Source: Pseudomonas palleroniana
GTDB lineage: Bacteria; Pseudomonadota; Gammaproteobacteria; Pseudomonadales; Pseudomonadaceae
Direction of reading: 5' to 3'
Assembly: GCF_003031675.1 (NCBI RefSeq)
Contig: NZ_PYWX01000091.1
Coordinates: 41,810 to 105,809, forward strand
DNA length: 64,000 nt
Each line of letters begins with the position of its first letter. Positions within the stretch are counted from its first letter, which is position 1. The notes beneath the pieces were generated by a model that saw only the letters and a list, made by a program, of their open reading frames with translations, was not told the DNA's origin and made no database searches. Positions 7,654 through 15,476 of the stretch are shown piece after piece. Position numbers and translations under genes: made by a program.

Positions 7654-8547
7654 ATGGCCAACGCCTTGCCCGACTTGAAACTGCTGCGCATCTTCGTCAG
7701 CGTGGTGCGCCATCAGGGCTTCGCCAATGCGCAGCACGAACTCAACCTGTCGACGTCAGCCATCAGCACCTATATGAGCCAACTGGAGTCGGCGTTGGGC
7801 CTGGTGCTGTGCCATCGCGGGCGGGGCGGGTTCAGCCTGACCAGCAAGGGCGAGTTGTTCCATCAGGAAACCCTGCGCCTGCTCGGTGAACTCGAAGGTT
7901 TCGAGCAATACGCCGCCGCGTTGAAAGGCGAGTTGCGCGGCACCCTCAAGCTGGGCGTGCTCGACTCCACTGTCAGCGACAAGGCGTTGCCGTTTGCCGA
8001 AGCGATCGGCGCCTACAGCCTGGAACATCCGGCGGTGCATTTGCATCTGTCGGTGATGAGCCCGTACGAATTGCAATTGGGGGTGCAGGACAATCGCCTG
8101 GACCTGGCCATCGGCGCTTTTTCCAACCGCATGAGCGGGTTGATCTACATGCCGCTGTATCGCGAGCAGCACTGGTTGTATTGCAGCTCGCGGCACCCGC
8201 TGTTCAACGAGCGGCGCATCCCCGAACAAGTGATTACCCAGCAGCGCATGGTCGGCCGCGGCTACTGGAGCCAGGCGGAACTGGCGCGCCATGGCTTCAA
8301 GCACAGCGCCGCCACGGTGGAAAGTATGGAGGCGCAGCTGATCCTGGTGCTGTCCGGTGCTTACATCGGCTACCTGCCCGAGCACTATGCCCAGGCGTGG
8401 GCCGATAAGGGCGACCTGCGCGTGTTGCTGCCGGCGACCTTCGGCTACCAGGCGCCGTTCTCCATGATCATGCGTCGGGGTCGCAGCCGCGAGCCGTTGA
8501 TCCAGACGTTCCGCGACTTGCTCAAAGCCCAGCTCAACCAGGCCTGA
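7654..8547 (+). CDS. gbuR: LysR family regulator of the gbu cluster
   Basis: This 297-residue LysR regulator has an N-terminal helix-turn-helix (LLRIFVSVVRHQGFANAQHE, then STSAISTYMSQLES) and a substrate-binding effector domain. The frame is open upstream through a repeat element, but the ATG at 7654 with GGAGAG four bases upstream is where LysR similarity begins. It is divergent from gbuA, as GbuR (PA1422) is in P. aeruginosa, where it activates gbuA in response to guanidinobutyrate. The assignment rests on neighbourhood as well as family. Confidence 0.85.
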   Translation: MANALPDLKLLRIFVSVVRHQGFANAQHELNLSTSAISTYMSQLESALGLVLCHRGRGGFSLTSKGELFHQETLRLLGELEGFEQYAAALKGELRGTLKLGVLDSTVSDKALPFAEAIGAYSLEHPAVHLHLSVMSPYELQLGVQDNRLDLAIGAFSNRMSGLIYMPLYREQHWLYCSSRHPLFNERRIPEQVITQQRMVGRGYWSQAELARHGFKHSAATVESMEAQLILVLSGAYIGYLPEHYAQAWADKGDLRVLLPATFGYQAPFSMIMRRGRSREPLIQTFRDLLKAQLNQA

Positions 8548-8553
8548 AAAACC

Positions 8554-9159
8554 ATGTCCAGACCCCAATGTTCCCGTTGCCTCAGGCCCGCCACCCATTG
8601 CCTGTGCCCGTTGATCCCCTGCCTCGACAGTCGCACGCGAGTGTTGCTGTTGCAGCATCCGAGCGAGGTCAACCATGCGCTGAATACCGCACGCTTGGCG
8701 GCGTTGGGGTTGAACAATGCGCAGTTGGTGGTCGGCGAGGTGTTTGCAGATCTGCCGACCTTGCTGAACCCGCCCGGTTATCAGGCGCGGTTGTTGTTTC
8801 CGGCGGATGATGCCCAGCCTTTGCAGGCCTATGCGCCGGACGGGCAGCCCTTGTTGTTGGTGGTGCCCGATGGCACCTGGCGCAAGGCGCGTAAACTGTT
8901 GCACCTCAATCCGTTGTTGGCAGCTTTGCCGAGGGTGACATTGGCCGAGGGCGGTGTTTCGCGTTACCGGCTGCGCAAGGCGCCGGGGCCGGGGGCGCTG
9001 TCGACGCTGGAGGCGATTGTGCAAGCGCTGCAGGTGCTGGAGGCACCGGTATCGTTCGAACCGTTGCTCAAACCCTTTGAAGCGCTGATCGAGGGGCAGA
9101 TTGCGGCGATGGGTGAGGAGGTGTTTCAGAGAAATCATGGTGATGGGCAGTCGGGTTAG
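8554..9159 (+). CDS. DTW domain protein, tRNA-uridine aminocarboxypropyltransferase (TapT-like)
   Basis: The 201 residues contain an N-terminal cysteine cluster (CSRCLRPATHCLC), probably zinc-binding, and the DTW-type motif DGTWRKARK near residue 107. Members such as E. coli TapT (YfiP) transfer the aminocarboxypropyl group of S-adenosylmethionine to uridine 47 of tRNAs, giving acp3U. The gene lies six bases after gbuR on the same strand. This closeness is probably incidental, since the functions are unrelated, but read-through is possible. A REPIN follows. Family assignment is good; the exact target base is inferred. Confidence 0.85.
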   Translation: MSRPQCSRCLRPATHCLCPLIPCLDSRTRVLLLQHPSEVNHALNTARLAALGLNNAQLVVGEVFADLPTLLNPPGYQARLLFPADDAQPLQAYAPDGQPLLLVVPDGTWRKARKLLHLNPLLAALPRVTLAEGGVSRYRLRKAPGPGALSTLEAIVQALQVLEAPVSFEPLLKPFEALIEGQIAAMGEEVFQRNHGDGQSG

Positions 9160-9178
9160 CCCGGAGATCGAGGTGCGG

Positions 9179-9264
9179 CTATCGGGAGCAAGCCCCCTCC
9201 CACAGAGAATCGAGTGACACCATTGGAATGCGGTCATCTGTGGGAGGGGGCTTGCTCCCGATAG
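9179..9264. repeat. REPIN (paired REP elements)
   Basis: Two perfect 27-base inverted arms (9179-9205 and 9238-9264) that contain GGGAGGGGGCTTGCTCCC are separated by 32 bases. This is the classic REP doublet of fluorescent pseudomonads, mobilised in trans by RAYT transposases. It lies between tapT and cysM. Confidence 0.9.
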
Positions 9265-9390
9265 CGGTAGTACAGGCGCCCTTTAATCCACATATTCCAA
9301 TAAGTAATAAACACCACACTTTGCGTGATATGGCCCGCCGGCCTTTCCCGGTATGATGTTCGCCCCCGCAGTCTGGATTGCGAATACGCC

Positions 9391-10293
9391 ATGACCTTGC
9401 AGTACCCAACAATCGCCGATTGCGTCGGCAACACGCCCCTGGTCCGCTTGCAACGCATGGCGGGTGAAACCAGCAATACCCTGTTGCTCAAGCTCGAAGG
9501 GAACAACCCGGCCGGCTCGGTCAAAGACCGCCCGGCGCTGTCGATGATCACCCGCGCCGAGTTGCGCGGGCAGATCAAGCCTGGCGACACCCTGATCGAA
9601 GCCACCTCCGGCAACACCGGGATCGCCCTGGCCATGGCTGCCGCGATCAAGGGCTACAAGATGATCCTGATCATGCCCGACAACGGCAGCGCCGAACGCA
9701 AGGCGGCGATGACCGCCTATGGCGCCCAGTTGATCCTGGTCACCCAGGAAGAGGGCATGGAAGGCGCGCGTGACCTCGCCGAGCGCATGGCCGCCGAAGG
9801 TCGTGGCCTGGTACTGGACCAGTTCGCCAATGGCGATAACCCTGAGGCGCACTACACCAGCACCGGCCCGGAAATCTGGCGCCAGACCCAGGGCACCATC
9901 ACTCATTTCGTCAGCTCCATGGGCACCACCGGCACCATCATGGGCAACTCGCGTTATCTCAAGGAGCAGAACCCGGCGATCCAGATCGTCGGCCTGCAAC
10001 CGATGGAGGGCGCGTCGATCCCGGGTATCCGCCGTTGGCCCGAAGAGTACTTGCCGAAGATCTACAGCGCGACGCGCGTAGACCGCATCATCGACATGGC
10101 CCAGCGTGAAGCCGAAGACACCACCCGCCGTCTGGCCCGTGAAGAAGGCATCTTCTGCGGCGTGTCCTCCGGTGGCGCGGTGGCGGGCATGCTGCGCTTG
10201 TCCAGGGAAGTGGAAAACGCGGTGATCGTCGCGATCATCTGTGACCGAGGCGACCGTTACCTGTCGACCGGCATTTTCGACGAACCCAACTGA
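9391..10293 (+). CDS. cysM: Cysteine synthase B (O-acetylserine sulfhydrylase)
   Basis: CysM makes cysteine from O-acetylserine and sulfide or thiosulfate with pyridoxal phosphate. The 300 residues show the PLP-lysine motif NPAGSVKDRP near residue 38, the TSGNTGIAL phosphate/substrate loop and a C-terminal GVSSGGAVAGM. Length fits CysM (about 300). The frame opens further upstream, but the ATG at 9391 gives the usual N-terminus (MTLQYPTIADCVGNTPLVRL). Its TGA overlaps the ATG of rlmD, so the two are coupled, as at PA0932-PA0933. Confidence 0.95.
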   Translation: MTLQYPTIADCVGNTPLVRLQRMAGETSNTLLLKLEGNNPAGSVKDRPALSMITRAELRGQIKPGDTLIEATSGNTGIALAMAAAIKGYKMILIMPDNGSAERKAAMTAYGAQLILVTQEEGMEGARDLAERMAAEGRGLVLDQFANGDNPEAHYTSTGPEIWRQTQGTITHFVSSMGTTGTIMGNSRYLKEQNPAIQIVGLQPMEGASIPGIRRWPEEYLPKIYSATRVDRIIDMAQREAEDTTRRLAREEGIFCGVSSGGAVAGMLRLSREVENAVIVAIICDRGDRYLSTGIFDEPN

Positions 10294-11645
10294 TGGCCAA
10301 GCACGAAAGAGGCCTGCGCTTCCAGCCGACGGGCGGTAGCCGGGCCCCGCAGATTCCGGTGGGCAAGAAACAACGCCTGACCATCGAGCGCCTGGCCAAT
10401 GACGGCCGTGGCATTGTGTACTTTGAAGGCCGTACCTGGTTCGTCAATGGCGCCCTGGCCGGTGAGGACGTGGAAGCGCGGGTGTTGGGCGCTCATGGCA
10501 AGATCGTCGAGGCGCGCACCGAGCGCGTATTCACCGCCAGCGAACTGCGGCGCCCGGCACCCTGTGCCCACGTGGGGCGTTGTGGTGGCTGCAGCGTGCA
10601 GCACTTGCCCCATGCCGAACAACTTGCCCTGAAACAGCGCATGCTCGCCGAGCAATTGTCGCGTGTGGCCGGTGTTGAGCCGCAGGAATGGGCGGCGCCC
10701 TTGAGCGGCCCGGAATTTGGCTACCGTCGCCGCGCCCGCGTGGCCGTGCGCTGGGATGCCAAGGCGAAAAAACTTGAAGTGGGTTTTCGCGCCGTGGCCA
10801 GCCAGGACATCGTCGCCATCGATGATTGCCCGGTGCTGGTACAGGCCTTGCAGCCGATCATGCAGCGCTTGCCGAACCTGTTGCGCCGGCTGAGCAAACC
10901 GCAGGCCCTGGGGCATGTCGAGTTGTTCAGTGGTACCTCCATCGCCGTGTTGCTGCGGCATATGGCGCCGTTGTCGGAAGCGGACCTGCAGCTCTTGAAA
11001 GAATTTTGTGCCTTCCATGAAGCCCAGCTGTGGCTTCATGGCGAAGGACAGCCGGAGCCGGTCGAAGCCGATGCCGTCTTGGGGTTTCGATTGGAACAGT
11101 GGGATCTGGAGCTGGCTTACCGGCCTGGCGATTTCGTCCAGGTCAACGCCGCAGTCAACGCGGCGATGGTCGCCCAGGCCCTGGAATGGCTGGCGCCACA
11201 ACCCGACGAGCGGGTGCTGGACTTGTTTTGCGGGCTTGGCAACTTCGCCCTGCCACTGGCGCGTCAGGTGCGTGAAGTGGTGGCGGTGGAAGGTGTGCAG
11301 GCCATGGTGGACCGGGCGGCCGCCAATGCCGTCAGCAATAATTTGCATAACGCACAATTTTTTCAGGCCGATTTGTCCCAGCCTTTGACTGACACAGAAT
11401 GGGCCAAACAAGGCTTTTCTGCGGTACTCTTGGACCCACCCCGTGACGGTGCCCTGGAAGTTGTGCGCAAGCTTGCGACCTTCAAGGCCAGGCGTCTGGT
11501 GTATGTGTCCTGCAACCCGGCCACGCTGGCGCGGGACACCGTTGAGTTGGTCAAGCAAGGCTACCGGCTAAAGCGTGCCGGGATCCTCGACATGTTTCCG
11601 CAAACCGCGCATGTCGAGGCCATGGCGTTATTTGAAGCGGGCTAG
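10293..11645 (+). CDS. rlmD: 23S rRNA (uracil-1939-C5)-methyltransferase
   Basis: RlmD methylates U1939 of 23S rRNA with S-adenosylmethionine. The 450 residues show an N-terminal TRAM region, an iron-sulfur cysteine set (CAHVGRCGGC near residue 90 and a further cysteine in DDCPVL), the SAM-binding VLDLFCGLGNFALPLA near 308 and the catalytic VSCNPATLARD near 404. The start ATG shares its A with the cysM stop codon. It is followed after 124 bases by relA. Confidence 0.95.
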   Translation: MAKHERGLRFQPTGGSRAPQIPVGKKQRLTIERLANDGRGIVYFEGRTWFVNGALAGEDVEARVLGAHGKIVEARTERVFTASELRRPAPCAHVGRCGGCSVQHLPHAEQLALKQRMLAEQLSRVAGVEPQEWAAPLSGPEFGYRRRARVAVRWDAKAKKLEVGFRAVASQDIVAIDDCPVLVQALQPIMQRLPNLLRRLSKPQALGHVELFSGTSIAVLLRHMAPLSEADLQLLKEFCAFHEAQLWLHGEGQPEPVEADAVLGFRLEQWDLELAYRPGDFVQVNAAVNAAMVAQALEWLAPQPDERVLDLFCGLGNFALPLARQVREVVAVEGVQAMVDRAAANAVSNNLHNAQFFQADLSQPLTDTEWAKQGFSAVLLDPPRDGALEVVRKLATFKARRLVYVSCNPATLARDTVELVKQGYRLKRAGILDMFPQTAHVEAMALFEAG

Positions 11646-11769
11646 GATGCCCGTTTAATCCGACCGGCCTTGTAGTCTCCAGGGCCTGTGACCTGCCGGG
11701 GAGAGTGCAGTACAAGGTCGGCGATGATTTTTGACGCATCGAAGGTGCGTCGTAGGGAAGGTAAGCAAG

Positions 11770-14013
11770 ATGGTACAGGTGAGAGCACACCAGCCGATCA
11801 ACACCGACGGCAGTATCAATCTCGAGGCATGGCTGGATCATGCCGTCAGTGTCGACCCGGCACTGGACCGTGAAGCCTTGAAGGCCGCTTGCGAGTTCGC
11901 TCGTGAGTCCGAGCAGCAAAACAATGCGGCCAAGAACCTGTGGGCCGAGGGCACTTCGAGCTTTCGTACCGGGCTTGAGATCGCCGAGATCCTCGCCGAT
12001 CTCAAGCTCGACCAGGATTCGCTGATCGCCGCCGTGCTCTATCGCGGCGTGCGTGAAGGGCATATCGAGCTGGCCACCGTCAGCCAGCGCTTTGGCGCCT
12101 TGGTCGCCAAGCTCATCGATGGCGTGGCACGCATGGCCGCCATCAGTGCCAGCCTCAGCCCGCGCCAATCGATGGTGATGGGCACCCAGGGCCAGGTGGA
12201 AAACCTGCGCAAGATGCTGGTGGCGATGGTCGACGACGTGCGCGTCGCCCTGATCAAGCTGGCCGAACGTACCTGCGCGATCCGGGCGGTGAAGACGGCC
12301 GATGATGAAAAGCGCAACCGCGTTGCGCGCGAAGTCTTTGATATCTATGCGCCGCTGGCGCATCGCCTGGGTATCGGCCATATCAAGTGGGAGCTGGAGG
12401 ACTTGTCCTTCCGCTACCTCGAACCCGAACAATACAAGCAGATCGCCACGCTGCTGCATGAGCGGCGGCTCGACCGCGAGCGCTTTATCTCCGACGTGAT
12501 GAACCAGCTGCGTTCGGAGTTGCAGGCCACCGGCGTCGAAGCCGATATCAGTGGCCGCGCCAAGCACATCTATTCGATCTGGCGCAAAATGCAACGCAAG
12601 GGCCTGGCCTTCAGCCAGATCTACGATGTGCGCGCCGTGCGCGTGCTGGTGCCGGAAATGCGCGACTGCTACACCGCGCTGGGCATTGTCCACACCTTGT
12701 GGCGGCACATTCCCAAGGAGTTCGACGACTACATCGCCAACCCCAAGGAAAACGGCTACCGCTCGCTGCACACCGCGGTGATCGGCCCCGAGGGCAAGGT
12801 GCTGGAAGTGCAGATCCGCACCCACGCCATGCACGAAGAGGCGGAGCTGGGCGTGTGCGCGCACTGGCGCTACAAAGGCACCGACGTCAAGGCCGGGTCC
12901 AACCAGTACGAAGAGAAGATCTCCTGGCTGCGCCAAGTGCTGGAGTGGCACGAAGAACTGGGCGACATCGGCGGCCTGGCCGAACAGCTGCGCGTGGATA
13001 TCGAACCGGACCGGGTCTATATCTTCACCCCCGACGGCCATGCCATCGACTTGCCCAAGGGCGCCACGCCGTTGGACTTTGCCTACCGCGTACACACTGA
13101 AATCGGCCACAACTGCCGCGGCGCCAAGATCAACGGGCGTATCGTGCCGCTCAACTACACCCTGCAGACCGGTGAACAGGTCGAGATCATCACCAGCAAG
13201 CATGGTACGCCGAGCCGCGACTGGCTGAACCCGAACCTGGGCTACATCACCACGTCGCGGGCGCGGGCGAAGATCGTGCACTGGTTCAAATTGCAGGCGC
13301 GCGACCAGAACGTCGCGGCCGGTAAAACCTTGCTTGAACGCGAACTGGCGCGCCTGGGCTTGCCGCAGGTGGACTTCGACAAGCTGGCTGAAAAGGCCAA
13401 CATGAAGATTGCCGAAGACATGTTCGCCGCCCTGGGCGCTGGCGACCTGCGCCTGGCGCAACTGGTCAACCTGGCCCAGCAGTTGGTCGAGCCGGAGCGC
13501 GGCAGCGAGCAGCTGGAACTCATTCCACGCAAAGCCGCCGGCTACAAGCCCGGCAAGCGTGGCGATATCCAGATCCAGGGTGTGGGCAACCTGATGACGC
13601 AAATGGCCGGCTGCTGCCAGCCGTTGCCGGGGGACGCCATCGTCGGCTACATCACCCAGGGCCGTGGTGTCAGCATTCACCGGCAGGACTGTGCCTCGGT
13701 GCTGCAGTTGGCCGGGCGCGAGCCTGAACGGATCATCCAGGTCAGTTGGGGGCCGGTGCCGGTGCTCACCTATCCGGTGGACATCGTGATTCGTGCGTAC
13801 GACCGTTCCGGCCTGCTGCGTGACGTGTCCCAGGTGCTGCTCAACGAGCGGATCAACGTGTTGGCGGTCAACACCCGTTCGAACAAGGAGGACAACACTG
13901 CGTTGATGTCCCTGACGATCGAGATCCCGGGCCTGGATGCGCTGGGGCGGTTGTTGGGGCGTATTTCCCAGTTGCCGAACATCATCGAGACCCGGCGCAA
14001 CCGCACACCATGA
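11770..14013 (+). CDS. relA: GTP pyrophosphokinase (ppGpp synthetase I)
   Basis: RelA binds stalled ribosomes and makes (p)ppGpp during amino acid starvation. The 747 residues match E. coli RelA in length. Order: an inactive HD-type hydrolase region (no HD pair where SpoT has one, about 60-200), the synthetase domain with EFDDYIANPKENGYRSLHT near 317, a TGS domain (VYIFTPDGHAIDLPKGATPL), a cysteine-rich zinc-finger region (CCQPLPGDAIVGY) and a C-terminal ACT/RRM domain. The EFDD sequence is the EXDD signature of monofunctional RelA, not the RXKD of Rel/SpoT. Start ATG at 11770 follows GGAAGG. It is coupled to mazG by ATGA overlap. Confidence 0.96.
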   Translation: MVQVRAHQPINTDGSINLEAWLDHAVSVDPALDREALKAACEFARESEQQNNAAKNLWAEGTSSFRTGLEIAEILADLKLDQDSLIAAVLYRGVREGHIELATVSQRFGALVAKLIDGVARMAAISASLSPRQSMVMGTQGQVENLRKMLVAMVDDVRVALIKLAERTCAIRAVKTADDEKRNRVAREVFDIYAPLAHRLGIGHIKWELEDLSFRYLEPEQYKQIATLLHERRLDRERFISDVMNQLRSELQATGVEADISGRAKHIYSIWRKMQRKGLAFSQIYDVRAVRVLVPEMRDCYTALGIVHTLWRHIPKEFDDYIANPKENGYRSLHTAVIGPEGKVLEVQIRTHAMHEEAELGVCAHWRYKGTDVKAGSNQYEEKISWLRQVLEWHEELGDIGGLAEQLRVDIEPDRVYIFTPDGHAIDLPKGATPLDFAYRVHTEIGHNCRGAKINGRIVPLNYTLQTGEQVEIITSKHGTPSRDWLNPNLGYITTSRARAKIVHWFKLQARDQNVAAGKTLLERELARLGLPQVDFDKLAEKANMKIAEDMFAALGAGDLRLAQLVNLAQQLVEPERGSEQLELIPRKAAGYKPGKRGDIQIQGVGNLMTQMAGCCQPLPGDAIVGYITQGRGVSIHRQDCASVLQLAGREPERIIQVSWGPVPVLTYPVDIVIRAYDRSGLLRDVSQVLLNERINVLAVNTRSNKEDNTALMSLTIEIPGLDALGRLLGRISQLPNIIETRRNRTP

Positions 14014-14846
14014 TGTATTCACTCGACGACCTGCTGTACCTGATGAACCGCCTGCGGGACCCGCAATACGGGTGCCCGTGGGACATCAGGCAAACCTACG
14101 CGACCATTGTCCCGCACACTTTGGAGGAGGCTTATGAAGTCGCCGACGCCATCGAGCGCGGCGACTTCGACCATCTGCAAGGTGAGCTGGGCGACCTGTT
14201 GTTCCAGGTGGTTTATTACAGCCAGTTGGCACGGGAGGAGGGGCGTTTCGAATTTGCCGGCGTGATCGACGGCATCACGCGCAAATTGATTCGCCGCCAT
14301 CCTCACGTGTTCCCGACGGGCGATCTGTATGCGCCATTGGATGTTCCGCGGTTGAGCGAAGAGCAGGTCAAGGAGCGTTGGGAGCAGATCAAGGCTGAGG
14401 AGCGCGCAGAAAAGTCCGATACACCGCTGCAGCTTTCCCTGCTGGACGATGTGCCCACGGCACTGCCTTCGTTGTCCCGTGCCGCTAAATTGCAAAAGCG
14501 CGCCAGCCAGGTCGGCTTCGACTGGCCCGCCGCCTTGCCGGTGGTGGATAACGTGCGCGAAGAGCTGGATGAAGTGCTTGAAGCCATGGCTGATAACGAC
14601 TCGGCCGCGATCGCAGATGAAGTCGGCGACCTGCTGTTTGCAGCGGTCAACCTCGCCCGGCATCTCAAGGTTGACCCGGAAACCGCGCTGCGCAGCGCCA
14701 ATGCCAAATTTGAACGACGTTTCCGATTTATCGAACAGGCATTGCGCGATACCCAGCGTCCCATAGAAGATTGCACCCTCGAAGAGTTGGACGCCCTGTG
14801 GGGCGAAGCCAAACGTCAGGAAAAGAACGTGTCCAACTGCGGTTGA
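14010..14846 (+). CDS. mazG: Nucleoside triphosphate pyrophosphohydrolase
   Basis: MazG hydrolyses nucleoside triphosphates to monophosphates and pyrophosphate; in E. coli it is linked to ppGpp level and MazEF toxicity. The 278 residues hold two MazG domains: the first with the metal-binding EEAYEVADAIERGD...GELGDLLFQVV, the second with REELDEVLEAM...DEVGDLLFAAVN. Its ATG overlaps the relA stop (ATGA), so it is co-translated with the alarmone synthetase, the usual arrangement in gammaproteobacteria. A second ATG directly follows the first. Confidence 0.95.
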   Translation: MMYSLDDLLYLMNRLRDPQYGCPWDIRQTYATIVPHTLEEAYEVADAIERGDFDHLQGELGDLLFQVVYYSQLAREEGRFEFAGVIDGITRKLIRRHPHVFPTGDLYAPLDVPRLSEEQVKERWEQIKAEERAEKSDTPLQLSLLDDVPTALPSLSRAAKLQKRASQVGFDWPAALPVVDNVREELDEVLEAMADNDSAAIADEVGDLLFAAVNLARHLKVDPETALRSANAKFERRFRFIEQALRDTQRPIEDCTLEELDALWGEAKRQEKNVSNCG

Positions 14847-14871
14847 GCAGTTGCCTAAGTGAGTAAGCACC

Positions 14872-15417
14872 ATGAGCCTTTCCCTTCGCGACCAGTTGCT
14901 CAAAGCAGGTCTGGTCAACCAAAAGCAGGCCAAGCAGGTCGGCAAAGAGAAACAGAAGCAGCAGCGCCTGGTTCACAAAGGCCAGGCCGAGGCCGATGAC
15001 ACCCAGGCCCGCCTGGCTGCCGAGGCGAAAGCCGAGAAGGTCAAGCGCGACCAGGAATTGAACCGCCAGCAGCAGGAAAAAGCCGAGGCCAAGGCCCGCA
15101 CCGCGCAGGTCAAGCAGTTGATCGAGACGTCGCGCCTGCCGAAGCTGACCACCGAGGATTACTACAACTTCGTGGATGACAAGAAGGTCAAGCGCCTGTC
15201 GGTCAACACCTTGATGCGCAACAAGCTGAGCAACGGCTCCCTGGCGATCGTCCACCACGGTGGCGGTTATGAGGTAATCCCGCGTGAAGCGGCGCTGAAG
15301 ATCCAGGAGCGCGCACCGGAGCGTATCGTGCAGCTCAACATCCTGACTGAAAGCCAGGTGCCGGATGAGGATGATCCGTACGCCGCCTACCAGATCCCGG
15401 ATGATCTGATGTGGTAA
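14872..15417 (+). CDS. DUF2058 (YaiL-like) protein
   Basis: This 181-residue highly charged protein starts with SLSLRDQLLKAGLVNQKQAKQ, has a lysine/glutamine-rich region with strong coiled-coil character over about residues 20-85, and a compact C-terminal domain (LPKLTTEDYYNFVDDKKVKR). It belongs to DUF2058, whose E. coli member YaiL is annotated as nucleoprotein/polynucleotide-associated. The molecular role is unknown. It lies 25 bases after mazG, probably the last gene of the relA operon, before the terminator at 15432-15458. Confidence 0.85.
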   Translation: MSLSLRDQLLKAGLVNQKQAKQVGKEKQKQQRLVHKGQAEADDTQARLAAEAKAEKVKRDQELNRQQQEKAEAKARTAQVKQLIETSRLPKLTTEDYYNFVDDKKVKRLSVNTLMRNKLSNGSLAIVHHGGGYEVIPREAALKIQERAPERIVQLNILTESQVPDEDDPYAAYQIPDDLMW

Positions 15418-15431
15418 AGCCCTAGAAACAA

Positions 15432-15458
15432 CAAACCCCGCTCAAAAGGCGGGGTTTG
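15432..15458. terminator. Bidirectional rho-independent terminator
   Basis: The stem CAAACCCCGC/GCGGGGTTTG (10 bp, seven-base loop) lies between the convergent DUF2058 and TonB-receptor genes and can serve both strands. Confidence 0.85.
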
Positions 15459-15476
15459 TGCTTTCAGCCAAGCGTA

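Noticed and set aside
7756..9237. 493-codon minus-strand frame over gbuR and the DTW gene
   Set aside because: It shadows two well-supported genes, has low-complexity composition with many glutamines and arginines and no ribosome-binding site.
9325..9390. Extended N-terminus for CysM
   Set aside because: The extra 22 residues do not fit the family; the ATG at 9391 gives the normal start.
11551..14022. 823-codon open frame on the minus strand
   Set aside because: It lies wholly opposite rlmD and relA, both with clear family motifs. Its translation is rich in H, R, Q and D with no domain, and long antisense frames are common in GC-rich genes.
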